The notes under the pieces: model-generated
Database searches by the model: none
Seen by the model: the letters and a program-made list of their open reading frames with translations, nothing else
Told to the model about the DNA's origin: nothing
Translations under genes and position numbers: made by a program
Origin: Streptomyces albofaciens JCM 4342
GTDB taxonomy: Bacteria; Actinomycetota; Actinomycetes; Streptomycetales; Streptomycetaceae
Direction: 5' to 3'
Length of the DNA: 64,000 nucleotides
NCBI RefSeq assembly: GCF_008634025.1
Contig: NZ_PDCM01000002.1
Location: forward strand, 4,071,501-4,135,500
In this document: positions 56,662 to 64,000 of the stretch, piece after piece
Position numbering within the stretch: the first letter of the stretch is position 1
How the letters are laid out: each line of letters begins with the position of its first letter

Positions 56662-57981
56662 TCACTCCTGCTCTCTGGTGGGCAGGGACGCCATCACCTC
56701 GAACCAGCCGTCCTCGCGCGGCCCGATCCGTACGGACCCGCCGAGCATGGACGTTCTCTCCCATATGCCCACCACGCCGTGCCCGGTGCCCTTGCGCCGC
56801 ACCGCACCGGGCGCGGCCGGGCTGTTGGCCACGCGTATCCCGATGTCACCGGGACCGTAGGACAGTTCCACCTCGGCCCGGCAGCCGGGCGAGTGCCGCA
56901 GCGCGTTGCTCAGCGCCTCCTGGGTGATCCGGAACACCGACAGCTCCACCCGCTGCGGCACCGGCCGCTGCGTACCGGTGATCACCGTGCCGACGTCCAG
57001 CCCCGCCGCCCGTACATTGGCCACCAGCTCATCGATGTTCTCCAGCGTCGGCTGCGGCGCGTACCGGGTGTCCGGCTTGTCGTCCGGGGACCGCAGCATG
57101 CCCAGGATCTGCCGGAGTTCGGTGAGCGCGCTCACCGCGTTCTCCCGGATGCTCGCGAAGGAGTCCCTCAGTTCCTGCGGGGGCTCGGCCACCCGGTACG
57201 GCGCCGCCTCCGCCTGCGCGGCGACGACGGACATGTGGTGCGCGACGACATCGTGCAGCTCGCGGGCTATGCGGGTGCGCTCCTCCAGCAGTGTCCGCCG
57301 GGTCCGTTCGAACTCCGTCAACGCCTCCTGCTCCCGCAGCTCGCGGCGCGCCTGGCTGCGCCCCCGCAGCGTCGCGGCGGCCGCCAGGATGCACGCCTGG
57401 AGCACGGTCAGCGGCAGCAGGTCACCGACGAACGACGGCGGCGACAGGACCGCGGTCAGCACCCCGCCGAGCAGCAGGGTCAGCAGCCACTGCGCGAGCG
57501 CCACCCCGACCCGCACCCGGCAGCCGACCAGCAGCGTGACCCCCAGGTAGGCGATCAGACCGGGCTCGGGCCACGGCCACGGCACCTCGTCCGGCGCCGC
57601 CGTGCCCACGACGGCCACGCCGATCGCGTACGGCAGCGACGCCGCGTACGCCAGCCACCAGGCGATCACCGGGCGGAACAGCGCGAGCACCAGCGGCAGC
57701 GCCTGGGCACCGGCGACGAGCGCGGCGGCCCACCACGGCAGCCCCAGCCGGTCCACGACGATGATCGTGCCGGCCGCGGCCAGGTCCGCCGCGACGAACA
57801 CGGCGCACACCAGCGGAAGCTGCCGCAGGAAACGGTTCCGCGCGCCGCGTAAGGGCAGTGGGGTCCGGCGGGAGATGTCGCACAACTCGCGGCCCACCGC
57901 GCGGAGGGCGGCCCCGGGACTCCTCCGCTCACCCAGGTGCGCCCCCGGCCCTGTCGGTACGTTCGGGTGTTCCCGTGTCAC
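56662..57981 (-). CDS. Sensor histidine kinase (HisKA_3 type)
   Basis: A 439-residue membrane kinase. About five hydrophobic segments (residues 50-200) precede the HisKA_3 dimerisation motif RTRIARELHDVVAHHMSVV, whose His is the phospho-acceptor. The HATPase N-box is ITQEALSNALRHS and the lid KGTGHGVVGIWER. It has a short cytoplasmic N-terminus and no large sensor domain, as in many NarL-type actinomycete kinases. The GTG start at 57981 has GGGCGA nearby. Coupled to the response regulator downstream. The signal is unknown. Confidence 0.92.
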   Translation of the reverse strand: MTREHPNVPTGPGAHLGERRSPGAALRAVGRELCDISRRTPLPLRGARNRFLRQLPLVCAVFVAADLAAAGTIIVVDRLGLPWWAAALVAGAQALPLVLALFRPVIAWWLAYAASLPYAIGVAVVGTAAPDEVPWPWPEPGLIAYLGVTLLVGCRVRVGVALAQWLLTLLLGGVLTAVLSPPSFVGDLLPLTVLQACILAAAATLRGRSQARRELREQEALTEFERTRRTLLEERTRIARELHDVVAHHMSVVAAQAEAAPYRVAEPPQELRDSFASIRENAVSALTELRQILGMLRSPDDKPDTRYAPQPTLENIDELVANVRAAGLDVGTVITGTQRPVPQRVELSVFRITQEALSNALRHSPGCRAEVELSYGPGDIGIRVANSPAAPGAVRRKGTGHGVVGIWERTSMLGGSVRIGPREDGWFEVMASLPTREQE

Positions 57982-58306
57982 TCGCCCATCGTACGAGTCA
58001 CCAGGGATCTTGCGGTGGGCCCGCTTCCGGTGGACCCACCCCGCCCCACCACGGACGACGCGGGCGGCCGGGCCGGGGCGGCCTCCCCGCGCGCCCCGCG
58101 GCGGCGCCCGTGACGCGCAATCCGGAACACCTTTTCCAGGTTCGGTACGCGCACCACCGTGCGACGCCGCATGTCATACCTGAGAGCTACACCGGAAGAT
58201 AGCTCCTGCGTGTGACGCCCTTTCCGGCCGCGAAATCTAGGTTCGAGACAACCGTACGCACAAGAGGCGGACGGCGGACAAGAGACGCGTGGAGGGGGAC
58301 GGGACA
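57982..58306. other. Divergent intergenic region before the exported hydrolase
   Basis: This 325-bp region separates the minus-strand kinase and the plus-strand hydrolase. A TAGGTT -10-like box (58238-58243) and a GTGACG element about 20 bases before it may form the hydrolase promoter. It does not match the SARP heptamer spacing. No gene is seen. Confidence 0.4.
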
Positions 58307-59299
58307 GTGCGAGCTGCCAGGTGGAGAAGAGGCGGGCTCACGGTGGCCATCGCCGCGGCCATCGTGGGGTCGGTCGCCGCCGGCACCGCGTCCCCCGTTC
58401 CCGGCACCCCCGCCCCGCCCCAACTGCCCGCGGTCCAGGCGCGGACGCTCGACGAGCGGTACGCCGCCAACCGCGACTACATCGCGGACGCCGAGCGCGC
58501 CGCCCACCGCCTGGGCGACTCCTACAGGGAAAGCCACCTGCGCCAGTTGCACGCTTCCGGGCGGCAGTTCCTCTCCTTCGACGCCCAGGGCGACGGGCAG
58601 GCCGTCGAAGTGCTCGGCGACCTCGCCACCGCGGAGCGCATCGTCGTACTCGTCCCGGGCTCGGACACCACCCTCGACACCTTCGACTACCTCGGCTCGC
58701 GGCAGGCCTCCCTCAGCGGCGGCGCCCACGCCCTCCACGACGAGATGCGGCGGCTCTCCGACTCCTCCGTCGCCGTGGTCGCCTGGTACGGCTACCAGGC
58801 CCCGCGCACCATGAGCCGTGACGTCGCCACCACCGCCCGCGCCGAGGAGGGCGGCCACCGCCTGACCGCCCTGCTCGGGGAGTTGCGGTCCGCCAACGCC
58901 CAGGCGCCCGTCACCTTCATGTGCCACTCCTACGGCTCGGTGGTGTGCGGCAGCGCCCTCGGCGGCATGGACACCCGGACGTCCGCCGGGCTGGCCGGGG
59001 TCGCCGTCTTCGGCAGTCCCGGCACCGGCCTGCGCTCCACCGCCGACCTGTCCGTCCGCGTCCCCGTGTGGGCGGCCCGCGGCACCCAGGACTGGATCGC
59101 CCGGGCGCCGCACGTCAGCGTGAGCGTCTTCGGCACCACCCTCGGCTTCGGCACCGATCCGACCTCGCCGTCCTTCGGCGCCCGCCCCTTCGACGCCGGG
59201 AACAGCGGCCACAGCGGCTACTTCGAGCCCGGCAGCCTCGCGCTGCGCAATCTCGCCCTGATCGGCCTCGGCCGTGGACCGGAGGTGTCCGGTGACTGA
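58307..59299 (+). CDS. Exported alpha/beta-hydrolase (DUF1023-like)
   Basis: A 330-residue secreted hydrolase. After an N-terminal hydrophobic signal (LTVAIAAAIVGSVAAG) comes an alpha/beta fold with nucleophile elbow MCHSYGSVVCG, oxyanion region VLVPGSDTT, Asp in AARGTQDWI and His in SGHSGYF. It resembles actinobacterial DUF1023 hydrolases. The substrate is unknown. GTG 58307 is favoured over 58289, since GGAGGGGGA sits immediately before it. It overlaps the membrane acyltransferase start by 8 bases, so the two are coupled. Confidence 0.78.
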   Translation: MRAARWRRGGLTVAIAAAIVGSVAAGTASPVPGTPAPPQLPAVQARTLDERYAANRDYIADAERAAHRLGDSYRESHLRQLHASGRQFLSFDAQGDGQAVEVLGDLATAERIVVLVPGSDTTLDTFDYLGSRQASLSGGAHALHDEMRRLSDSSVAVVAWYGYQAPRTMSRDVATTARAEEGGHRLTALLGELRSANAQAPVTFMCHSYGSVVCGSALGGMDTRTSAGLAGVAVFGSPGTGLRSTADLSVRVPVWAARGTQDWIARAPHVSVSVFGTTLGFGTDPTSPSFGARPFDAGNSGHSGYFEPGSLALRNLALIGLGRGPEVSGD

Positions 59300-60593
59300 G
59301 TTACGGCTGCGCCCCGCCGAAGAATCCCGGCGGACCCGCGTCACCGAACGGGTCGAGCCCCGCCCGCGCCCGGCCGGCCGGCTGCACCGGGCGGTACTCC
59401 GCGTCGACGCGGCGACCCCGCCGGGACGCGACCGGGCGATCGACGTCCTGCGGGCCCTGTCCATCCTCGGCGTCGTGCTCGGGCACTGGCTGGTCAGCGC
59501 GATCGTGCTGCACACCGACAACCATCTGCTGGGCGCCAGCCCGCTCCAGAGCATGCCCGCCCTCTCCCCACTGACGTGGGTGCTCCAGCCGCTGGCGGTG
59601 TTCTTCTTCGTCGGCGGGCGGGTCGCGGCCCAGGGCTACGCCACCGCCCGCCGGCGCGGCACCCGCTACCGGCCGTGGCTCACCCGGCGCGCCCGCAGGC
59701 TGGCCCGCCCCACGGTGCCGCTGCTCTCCTTGTGGGCGCTGGTCCTGGTGGGCATGACGGCCACGGGCACCGCCCACGAGACCGTGCACACCCTGCTCAA
59801 CCTCGTCGTCTCACCGCTGTGGTTCCTGCTGGTCTTCGTCGTCCTGACCGCGGCCACCCCGCTGCTGTACCGCCACGGCATCCGGATCGCCGTCGTGGCG
59901 GGTGCGGTGGTGGCCCTCCTGGACGTCGCGCACTTCGCGGGCGGCGGCACCGCCTGGATCGAGCGGCTCCGCGATGTCAACATCATCGCCGGCTGGCTGG
60001 TCCCGTACTGCCTGGGCGCCGCCTGGTCCGCCGGTGCGTTCGCCCGCCGCCGGTCCGCCGTCGCACTGCTCGTCGGCGGCGCCCTGGCCACCGCCGGGCT
60101 GATCCTGTGGGGCGGCTACCCCGCCGCCATGGTGGGTGTGCCGGGCGCGGAGCTGTCCAACCTCAATCCCGTCTCCCTCGCCGCCGTCACCTTCGGCCTG
60201 GCGCAGTGCGGCGGCGCCCTGCTGCTGTGCCGCCCGCTGCGCCGGGCGGTGGCGGCGCCGCGCCGGGCCTCCCGGCCCCCGGCGGACGCTCCCCTGCGGG
60301 CCCGCCCCGCCCAGTTCCTGTGGGCGGCGGTGGCGGCGCTGAACCTTTCGGCGATCACCGTGTTCCTCTGGCACCAGACCGCCATGCTCGCCGTGACCAC
60401 CCTCTTCCTGGGGTTCGGCGACCCCCTCTTTGGCCTGCACACCAGCCCCGACTCCCCGGCGTGGGCGGCTGCCCGCTGCGCCTGGGTCCTGGTCTTCGCC
60501 GTGGCGCTCCTCATGTTGTGCGCCGCCTTCCGGCAGGCGGAACGGGACGCCTCCGTACGAAAGGACGGCCTCCGAGCGACCACGAACGCCTGA
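59292..60593 (+). CDS. Acyltransferase-3-family membrane protein, with an early TTA codon
   Basis: A 433-residue integral membrane protein with about ten hydrophobic segments. The N-terminal motif DRAIDVLRALSILGVVLGHWL (His in GHW) is typical of acyltransferase-3 proteins, which transfer acyl groups to sugars, lipids or peptides at the membrane. FLWHQTAM near the C-terminus is another typical His motif. GTG 59292 has GGAGGTG upstream. Codon 4 is TTA (59301-59303), rare in Streptomyces and dependent on the bldA tRNA, so translation may be developmentally gated. Possible acylation of the peptide product is speculation. Confidence 0.8.
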   Translation: MTELRLRPAEESRRTRVTERVEPRPRPAGRLHRAVLRVDAATPPGRDRAIDVLRALSILGVVLGHWLVSAIVLHTDNHLLGASPLQSMPALSPLTWVLQPLAVFFFVGGRVAAQGYATARRRGTRYRPWLTRRARRLARPTVPLLSLWALVLVGMTATGTAHETVHTLLNLVVSPLWFLLVFVVLTAATPLLYRHGIRIAVVAGAVVALLDVAHFAGGGTAWIERLRDVNIIAGWLVPYCLGAAWSAGAFARRRSAVALLVGGALATAGLILWGGYPAAMVGVPGAELSNLNPVSLAAVTFGLAQCGGALLLCRPLRRAVAAPRRASRPPADAPLRARPAQFLWAAVAALNLSAITVFLWHQTAMLAVTTLFLGFGDPLFGLHTSPDSPAWAAARCAWVLVFAVALLMLCAAFRQAERDASVRKDGLRATTNA

Positions 60594-60667
60594 CGACCTC
60601 TCCCCCTTTGCACGTGATGAACATGACGGCTCGCCGGGCCGACCGGGCCCGCCCGTTGGAGGAACGC

Positions 60668-61366
60668 ATGGACGCCATAACCACCGACCACATCCGCACG
60701 CTCTACCAGAAGTACGAAAAGGACCTGCGGGCGGTGCGCGATGCCCAGCGCCAGTTCCTCCGGGACCGCGGCAAGTCGATGAAGGCGCAGCTCGACGACT
60801 ACGAGGCCGAGATCACCTACCTGCTGCTGCGGGACCTGCGCCCCGATGTCGTGGTGGAGATCGGCACCTTCTACGGCTGGTCCACCATGTGGATCCTCAG
60901 CGCCCTGCGGGACAACGAGGCGGGCCACCTCCACTCGTTCGACATCGTCGACAACGTCGTACGCAACGTGCCGGCCGAACTCTCCGAGGGCCGCTGGACG
61001 TTCACCAAGGGCGATGTGCGCGAGCACCTGGGCAAGGTCCCCGCCGACGTGGACTACCTCTTCATCGACGCCGACCACGGCGCCCGGTTCGCCCACTGGT
61101 ACATCGACAACCTCTTCCCGGCCGTTCCCCCGCACACGCCGACCAGCGTCCACGACGTCTTCCACGGCCGGCGCCCCAAGCCCTTCAGCGAGGGCTCGGT
61201 CATCGTCAAGTGGCTGGCCGAGAACGACATCGACTTCTTCACGGCGTCCACCGCCAAGGCGCCCGAGGTGGTCCGGGAACTCGCCGAGTTCAAGGCAGGG
61301 TTGGGGCTCGACGAGCCGGTGCGCGACAGCGACCACAACCCGATGATCTTCTTCACGCTGCCGTAG
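60668..61366 (+). CDS. Class I SAM-dependent methyltransferase-like protein
   Basis: A 232-residue Rossmann-fold protein of the Methyltransf_24/cephalosporin hydroxylase-like group. SAM motif I is VVVEIGTFYGWSTMWIL, followed by LHSFDIVDN and acidic DVDYLFIDADHGARF, as in O-methyltransferases. It probably methylates an O or N of a building block or the peptide. GGAGG lies 7 bases before the ATG. Its gene is 74 bases after the acyltransferase and ends at a strong bidirectional terminator. Confidence 0.75.
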   Translation: MDAITTDHIRTLYQKYEKDLRAVRDAQRQFLRDRGKSMKAQLDDYEAEITYLLLRDLRPDVVVEIGTFYGWSTMWILSALRDNEAGHLHSFDIVDNVVRNVPAELSEGRWTFTKGDVREHLGKVPADVDYLFIDADHGARFAHWYIDNLFPAVPPHTPTSVHDVFHGRRPKPFSEGSVIVKWLAENDIDFFTASTAKAPEVVRELAEFKAGLGLDEPVRDSDHNPMIFFTLP

Positions 61367-61407
61367 CGCGGCAGGGGTGCCGCCGGGCTCCCCGCCGCCC
61401 CACGACG

Positions 61408-61460
61408 GACGCCGGTCGCCGCGCCGGGAGGTCTCCCCTCCCGGCGCGGCGACCGGCGTC
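61408..61460. terminator. Very strong bidirectional terminator (24-bp perfect stem)
   Basis: Arms 61408-61431 and 61437-61460 are perfect reverse complements with a 5-base loop. It separates the converging methyltransferase and aspartate decarboxylase genes. Confidence 0.85.
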
Positions 61461-61490
61461 GGCGCGTACAGATACGCTCGGTGCCCGTGC

Positions 61491-61904
61491 TCAGGCCACG
61501 ATGTCTCCGCGCCGCAGACCGGAGCCGGCCGGGACGTCCGCCGGATCGCCGCCCACGCTCACGGCGCGGTTCTCCCCGTCCACGAAGACGACCCGCGGCT
61601 CCAGCTTGCGGGCCGCCTCGTCCTCGACCGAGGCGTAGGAAATGATGATCACGAGGTCGCCGGGGCTGATGAGCCGGGCCGCGGCACCGTTGATGCCGAT
61701 GATCCCGGAATCCCGCGGCCCCTCGATGACATAGGTGGACAACCGCGCGCCGTTGTCGATGTCCACGATATCCACCTTTTCCCCGGGGAGCAGGTCGGCC
61801 GCCTCCATCAGATCGGAGCTCACCGTCAGCGAACCGACATAGTGCAAGTCCGCCTGGGTGACGGTCGCCCGGTGAATCTTCGACTTCATCATGGTCCGGT
61901 ACAC
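61491..61904 (-). CDS. panD: Aspartate 1-decarboxylase (PanD, pyruvoyl-dependent)
   Basis: A 137-residue PanD that decarboxylates L-aspartate to beta-alanine. The self-cleavage site is Gly24-Ser25 (HYVGSLTVS), which falls exactly at the usual position if GTG 61904 is the start; GAGGAA lies just before it, whereas ATG 61916 would overlap that site. The [14 protein letters not shown] and [21 protein letters not shown] motifs are canonical. It is placed beside a type II thioesterase and the halogenase rather than with panB or panC, so beta-alanine may be a pathway precursor. A housekeeping role in CoA supply remains possible. Confidence 0.9.
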   Translation of the reverse strand: MYRTMMKSKIHRATVTQADLHYVGSLTVSSDLMEAADLLPGEKVDIVDIDNGARLSTYVIEGPRDSGIIGINGAAARLISPGDLVIIISYASVEDEAARKLEPRVVFVDGENRAVSVGGDPADVPAGSGLRRGDIVA

Positions 61905-61949
61905 GTGCTTCCTCATTTCTGCGCAGGGGTGGTGCGGACAACGCTCCAA

Positions 61950-61976
61950 AGCTCCCGGTGGCGGACACCGGGAGCT
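61950..61976 (-). terminator. Hairpin between the type II TE and panD genes
   Basis: Perfect 11-bp stem (AGCTCCCGGTG/CACCGGGAGCT) with a 5-base loop, followed on the minus strand by TTGGAGC. It lies 47 bases past the TE stop and may end or attenuate that transcript. Confidence 0.65.
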
Positions 61977-62022
61977 GCGAAGCCGGGGAGGGGGAAAAGG
62001 CTGGGCGGTGCGGCCCGCAGGG

Positions 62023-62790
62023 TCACAGCAAGGCGCTGAGCCGGGCGCTGATATCCCGCACCACGTCCCGCTCGTGCGGTACGAGAAAGAAATGGCCGCC
62101 CGGGAAAGCGAGCGTTTCGCACCCGGCGGTGGTGAGTTCCGACCAGGCCCGCACATCGTCCGGCGAGGGGCCGGGGTCGTCGGTACCGAAATAGGCGGTG
62201 ACGGGTACGTCGACGGCCGGCGCTTTGGGACCGGCCGCATAGGCGTCCAGCAGCTGGTAGTCCGCGCGGATCGGCGGCAGGAGCAGCTCCCGCAGTTCGG
62301 GTTCCCGGAGCAGCTCCGCCCCCGGGCCGCCGAGACCGGCGACCCTCGCCAGCAGCTCGTCGTCGTCCAGCACGCCGTTGCTCATCCGCCGCAGCCGGTC
62401 GGGCGCGGCCCGGCCGGAGACGAACAGGGCCCGCGGGGCGGGGGCGCCGCGCGCCGCGAGCAGCGCGGTGACCTCGTGGGCCACCGACGCCCCCATGCTG
62501 TGCCCGAAGAACACCGTCGGCACGCCCATCACCGGCGCCAGCGCGTCGGCCAGCTGCCCGGCGAGCTCCGCCATCGAGTCGAGGCACGGCTCGGCGATGC
62601 GCTCCTCACGCCCTGGATAGCGCACCGCGCTCAGTTCCCAGTCCTGCGGCGCCCACTGGTGCCAGTTGCGGAAGAAACTCGCCGTGCCCCCCGCGTGCGG
62701 GAAGCAGATCAGCCGGATTCTCGGTGCGTCCACGGGCCGGAACGTACGCAGCCACGGAGTGCCTGAGGACGAGGCGGGGGAGAGAGCCAT
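62023..62790 (-). CDS. Type II thioesterase (GrsT-like)
   Basis: A 255-residue alpha/beta-hydrolase that clears misprimed carrier proteins in NRPS systems. Motifs: [14 protein letters not shown], nucleophile Ser in [10 protein letters not shown], Asp in [10 protein letters not shown] and His in GGHFFLV. It is a separate protein, distinct from the TE at the end of NRPS C. A SARP-type box (62797-62828) has its -10 only 6 bases before the ATG and no ribosome binding site is visible, so the mRNA is probably leaderless. Confidence 0.92.
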   Translation of the reverse strand: MALSPASSSGTPWLRTFRPVDAPRIRLICFPHAGGTASFFRNWHQWAPQDWELSAVRYPGREERIAEPCLDSMAELAGQLADALAPVMGVPTVFFGHSMGASVAHEVTALLAARGAPAPRALFVSGRAAPDRLRRMSNGVLDDDELLARVAGLGGPGAELLREPELRELLLPPIRADYQLLDAYAAGPKAPAVDVPVTAYFGTDDPGPSPDDVRAWSELTTAGCETLAFPGGHFFLVPHERDVVRDISARLSALL

Positions 62791-62796
62791 GCGCGC

Positions 62797-62828
62797 ACCC
62801 TAAGCACCGCCTCTATCGGTGCCTTATC
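62797..62828 (-). promoter_or_regulatory. SARP-type promoter box of the type II TE
   Basis: Minus strand: heptamer GATAAGG (62822-62828), 4 bp, heptamer GATAGAG (62811-62817), 8 bp, -10 box TAGGGT (62797-62802), 6 bases before the ATG. Confidence 0.78.
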
Positions 62829-62944
62829 GCCGGGCCGCCCACCGGTCGGCCACCGGACGGCCGCCGCCGGGTTCCTTGCCCACGTGCGCGGATACGGCAC
62901 CGCCACACACCCGGAAATCACCTCCGCGACAGCCGGGAAACGTC

Positions 62945-62976
62945 GATAACGAAAGGAAACCCGGCCCGGCTAGCTT
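62945..62976 (+). promoter_or_regulatory. SARP-type promoter box of the halogenase
   Basis: Heptamer GATAACG (62945-62951), 4 bp (AAAG), heptamer GAAACCC (62956-62962), 8 bp, -10 box TAGCTT (62971-62976). It closely matches the amidase promoter box and gives a leader of about 100 bases. Confidence 0.75.
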
Positions 62977-63008
62977 CGCCGCAGGCACAGCGGCCCGCCG
63001 CCTCATGA

Positions 63009-64000
<992 letters not shown>

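Noticed and set aside
55636..57852. 738-codon plus-strand frame opposite the two-component genes
   Set aside because: Only antisense to the well-supported kinase and regulator; no motif and improbable composition.
58201..58243. GATAGCT near the exported hydrolase as a seventh SARP box
   Set aside because: The second heptamer and 8-bp spacing to a TANNNT box are absent; TAGGTT at 58238 does not fit the geometry.

Overview
The window is about 72% GC, with GTG starts, strong third-position GC bias, a SARP regulator, an MbtH protein and a rare TTA codon. All of this points to a Streptomyces-type actinomycete. Most of it (about 11.2 kb to the right edge) is a nonribosomal peptide synthetase (NRPS) gene cluster. 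The left 11 kb looks like ordinary genome.

Left flank (1-11.2 kb): an ABC transporter ATPase (cut by the edge) coupled to a lipoprotein gene; a response regulator/histidine kinase pair; a secreted glycerophosphodiesterase; a metallo-beta-lactamase-fold hydrolase divergent from an AtzG/amidase pair, with a TetR regulator; a ProC-like reductase; an LctP-like permease; and an AraC regulator. A hairpin at 11186-11212 marks the probable left edge of the NRPS transcription unit.

Core (11.2-44.3 kb, minus strand): three head-to-tail NRPS genes encode nine modules in colinear order. NRPS A (34071-44315): A-PCP / C-A-PCP / C-deltaA-PCP / C-A-PCP. NRPS B (26233-34068): C-A-PCP / C-A-PCP-E. NRPS C (15890-26236): C-A-PCP x3-TE. 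Codes read by hand are: Gly; unassigned DALLLGAVWK; none (degenerate A domain); Pro-like; Gly; unassigned DALVTGGVWK with epimerisation; Gln-like; Asn; and a Trp-like code. Downstream lie a Tat-type amidase, an SDR, an EctD-like dioxygenase and an alcohol dehydrogenase.

Right arm (44.3-64 kb): a MocR regulator; a free-standing A-PCP-TauD protein; SbnB/SbnA-like enzymes for 2,3-diaminopropionate (Dap); MbtH; an AsnO/VioC-like oxygenase; a SARP; a two-component pair; an exported hydrolase and a membrane acyltransferase; a methyltransferase; aspartate decarboxylase (beta-alanine); a type II thioesterase; and a PyrH-like tryptophan 5-halogenase cut by the right edge.

Together these suggest a chlorotryptophan-containing, hydroxylated, macrocyclic or linear nonapeptide using non-proteinogenic precursors. 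The strongest regulatory signal is a shared promoter architecture upstream of six transcription units (NRPS A, amidase, MocR, A-PCP-TauD, type II TE, halogenase). It consists of two GATA-type heptamers 4 bp apart, then 8 bp, then a TANNNT -10 box. This is the known SARP operator geometry and it ties the units into one probable regulon of the SARP encoded here. No tRNA, rRNA, CRISPR array or insertion sequence was recognised. Specificity codes and regulatory sites were read by eye without alignment software.
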